Assembly: GCA_015233285.1 (NCBI GenBank)
Contig: JADFYA010000086.1
Location: 4,180-9,907 of the forward strand
Length of the DNA: 5,728 bases
Direction of reading: 5' to 3'
Source: Deltaproteobacteria bacterium
GTDB taxonomy: Bacteria; Desulfobacterota; JADFXK01
Below are positions 4,299 through 5,728 of this stretch, piece by piece. A model generated the notes under the pieces. It made no database searches, had not been told where the DNA came from, and saw only the letters and a list, made by a program, of their open reading frames with translations. Position 1 is the first letter of the stretch, and the number at the start of each line of letters is the position of its first letter. Both the position numbers and the translations under genes were made by a program.

Positions 4299-5495
4299 AT
4301 GTTTATCAGCCTCAGCTTTGGGGTCAGTTATGGCTCGGCCAGTCACGGCGGCCGGCCGGCAGCCGGAGAGGACTTCCCCGAACTAACCTTTCCCGCACCG
4401 CTTTCATCCATTGATACAGACTACTTAGGTGTCACCCCGCCCCGCTTTTCACTGGTTCGAATAAAGTCCGACCTTGTCATGGTTTTGATCATCCATCCAG
4501 GCTGCCCCTCCAGTGTGGCCCAAGCAAAAATGATCGTCCAAGCCTGGCCGAGCCTGCCCCCTGCAGTTTCGTCCGGCAAAAAATTTAGAGCCCTGGCCGT
4601 GGCGATAGGATGCAGCCAAAAAGAGGCCGCTCAGTTCATGGGCCAAACCGGGTTTCCTTTTCCTGTGATCGCGGACCTTGACGGTCACGTATGGAAGAGT
4701 CTGCCTGGGAAACTACCTCAGATAATTTTGGTGAGACACCGGGAAGGCGGAAAGGGATTAGTCATGTTTGCCTCAGCCGGAGCGGCCCTGGGGCCGGAAC
4801 AATTGGCTGCGACAATTACGGCCGCGGCTGAGGCCCCGGTCGAGGAAGTGGCCAGGCTGAAATCCGGGCGGACGGAAGGTGCCCTAGACGACGATCCGGA
4901 TCAGGAGGTCAAGGTCTCCCAGAAAGCTTTGGCCGCGGCGCTGGAGGAGTTTAGCCCCGGTAAATATAGGCTGGAGGCGGTGAGTTTGCCTGGGCGGCGG
5001 TGGGCCTACCTGGCCTGGCCGGCCCAACCGGGATCGCCCCCGGAGCTCCTGGCCTTAGGACTGGCCCGTCCGGCCCTCTGTGCCGGGTCGCCTGCGGTGA
5101 AATTGGTGGTGGTGATTGACCGGCAAGGAAAGATAGTGCATCTTAGGGCCGGGAAACTCTATTCCGACCAGGGGACACCTCTGACGGCGGAGGAAGTTAC
5201 CCGGCTGAAAAAATTCTTCCTGGGCCGGAGAATGGGCCGAGACCAGGCTTTCCAGCCGGAACATGGAGGGGGAGCAGGATCAAAAGTGACCGCCTTCCAG
5301 ATTAATCTGGGGCTAGCCACCTTGACCAGCGATGATTTGCCTTACCTGGCCAAAATGGGACTGCTCCATGTTGGACTCAAAGATGAAACAACCACAGATA
5401 GTAATGGGCCTCCGGGATCATCCAGGCCGGGCCGGGAGACTCAAATGACACCCTTCGGCGTCAAAAATTGGGACTGGGTGGATCCCCCTGATTGA
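4299..5495 (+). CDS. Thioredoxin-fold (redoxin-like) protein with C-terminal FMN-bind-like region
   Basis: No gene name is recognised for this 398-residue product. Residues about 26-165 resemble a redoxin/TlpA thioredoxin fold: strand VMVLIIHPGCPSS at 60-72 where the active site should be, FPFPVIADLDGHVW at 119-132, and a likely cis-proline P140 in GKLPQIILV. The site keeps only the first cysteine, C69 (CPSS instead of CxxC), so it is probably not a classical dithiol oxidoreductase; other cysteines are C105 and C261. Residues about 205-355 loosely follow the FMN-binding domain of RnfG/NosR: VVVIDRQGKIV at 270-280, a FFLGR segment and GLATLTS at 338-344 where TGATxTS would carry FMN. The first threonine of that motif is missing. 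The tail (about 361-398) is low in hydrophobic residues. ATG 4299 has no good ribosome binding site, and in-frame codons upstream extend a signal-peptide-like segment, so the true start is uncertain. An extracytoplasmic location is inferred. Confidence 0.7.
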   Translation: MFISLSFGVSYGSASHGGRPAAGEDFPELTFPAPLSSIDTDYLGVTPPRFSLVRIKSDLVMVLIIHPGCPSSVAQAKMIVQAWPSLPPAVSSGKKFRALAVAIGCSQKEAAQFMGQTGFPFPVIADLDGHVWKSLPGKLPQIILVRHREGGKGLVMFASAGAALGPEQLAATITAAAEAPVEEVARLKSGRTEGALDDDPDQEVKVSQKALAAALEEFSPGKYRLEAVSLPGRRWAYLAWPAQPGSPPELLALGLARPALCAGSPAVKLVVVIDRQGKIVHLRAGKLYSDQGTPLTAEEVTRLKKFFLGRRMGRDQAFQPEHGGGAGSKVTAFQINLGLATLTSDDLPYLAKMGLLHVGLKDETTTDSNGPPGSSRPGRETQMTPFGVKNWDWVDPPD

Positions 5496-5546
5496 AATGC
5501 CGGGCCCGAGCCGGGAGATGACTTCCACCCCATCATTTTTCGGGCG

Positions 5547-5728
5547 TCAGGCCGGGCTGGGGGCACTATATTCGACCTCCGGGGCCGAGGTCGGCGGGGT
5601 CGGAAGACTGGCCACATCCGGAAAATTCATGACCATGGTCTTGATCTCTTTTTCAAACATAACCATGATTTTTTTTGAGTCAATAACCTTGGTGACAAAG
5701 CCCAGCCCAAATTTGACGTGATCGATGG
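5547..5728 (-). CDS. C-terminal fragment of a protein with an HxKFGxG motif domain
   Basis: The minus-strand frame enters from the right edge and gives 59 codons to TGA at 5549-5547; its start lies outside the window. The visible part begins IDHVKFGLGFVTKVID and continues with KIMVMFEKEIKTMVMNF. This resembles the small C-terminal beta domain with the pattern D-H-x-K-F-G-x-G-x-V that ends many short deltaproteobacterial proteins and some DNA-associated proteins. A proline-rich tail of about 20 residues (PTPPTSAPEVEYSAPSPA) follows. Here the second residue of the usual HPKFG is valine (HVKFG). The gene converges on the thioredoxin-fold gene with a 51-nt gap. The opposite-strand frame at 5497-5721 is a shadow of it. 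Function unknown. Confidence 0.65.
   Translation of the reverse strand, partial: IDHVKFGLGFVTKVIDSKKIMVMFEKEIKTMVMNFPDVASLPTPPTSAPEVEYSAPSPA

Noticed and set aside
5510..5540. ATGA/TCAT arms followed by a short T-run between the two convergent genes at the right end
   Set aside because: A 4-bp stem around an 11-nt loop is too weak to call a terminator.
5497..5721. Plus-strand 74-residue frame overlapping the end of the thioredoxin-fold gene
   Set aside because: It is antisense to the minus-strand HxKFG-domain gene, whose sequence is recognisably conserved.
1..5728. Search for a mobile element, defence or toxin-antitoxin system
   Set aside because: No transposase, integrase, nuclease, terminal inverted repeats or paired small toxin/antitoxin genes are visible; the genes look like ordinary chromosomal content.

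Overview
The window most likely comes from a sulfur-metabolising, anaerobic bacterium of the Desulfobacterota (deltaproteobacterial) type. The main evidence is a full-length DsrC with both C-terminal cysteines and a sulfate-reducer-like sequence. A single-domain MglA-type GTPase and a tandem cytidylate-kinase-like protein also fit that group. The GC-rich coding regions alternate with AT-richer intergenic regions that carry sigma70-like promoters. The taxonomic call is inference from protein resemblance only.

Layout: (1) 1-1150, minus strand: a long ORF with a GTG start, cut by the left window edge, encoding two cytidylate-kinase-like domains in one chain. (2) 1151-1507: divergent regulatory region between it and (3) mglA, 1508-2140, plus strand, an orphan MglA GTPase with every diagnostic G motif. 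(4) 2141-2339: convergent spacer with a small hairpin, a short direct repeat and six in-register 7-bp repeats. (5) 2340-3179, minus strand: a nitrilase-superfamily amidohydrolase with an intact Glu-Lys-Cys triad. (6) 3180-3579: divergent promoter region with a good promoter for each neighbour, a perfect 10-bp palindrome over the dsrC -35 box, and a long dsrC leader with nested and mutually exclusive hairpins. (7) dsrC, 3580-3897, followed by a textbook intrinsic terminator whose T-tract runs into a second strong promoter. (8) 3997-4298: a roughly 300-nt leader or possible small RNA. (9) 4299-5495: a thioredoxin-fold protein with an unusual C-terminal half that looks like a decayed FMN-binding domain. 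(10) 5547-5728, minus strand: the C-terminal end of a protein with an H-x-K-F-G-x-G motif domain.

The genes do not form one operon: strands alternate, and each complete gene has its own promoter candidate. The only plausible functional pairing is dsrC with the downstream thioredoxin-fold gene. Both suggest thiol/sulfur redox chemistry and they are co-oriented, but a terminator separates them. I see no tRNA, rRNA, CRISPR array, insertion sequence or recognisable defence system. The strongest candidates for something undescribed are the switch-like dsrC leader, the structured transcript region after the dsrC terminator, and the thioredoxin/FMN-bind-like fusion protein.
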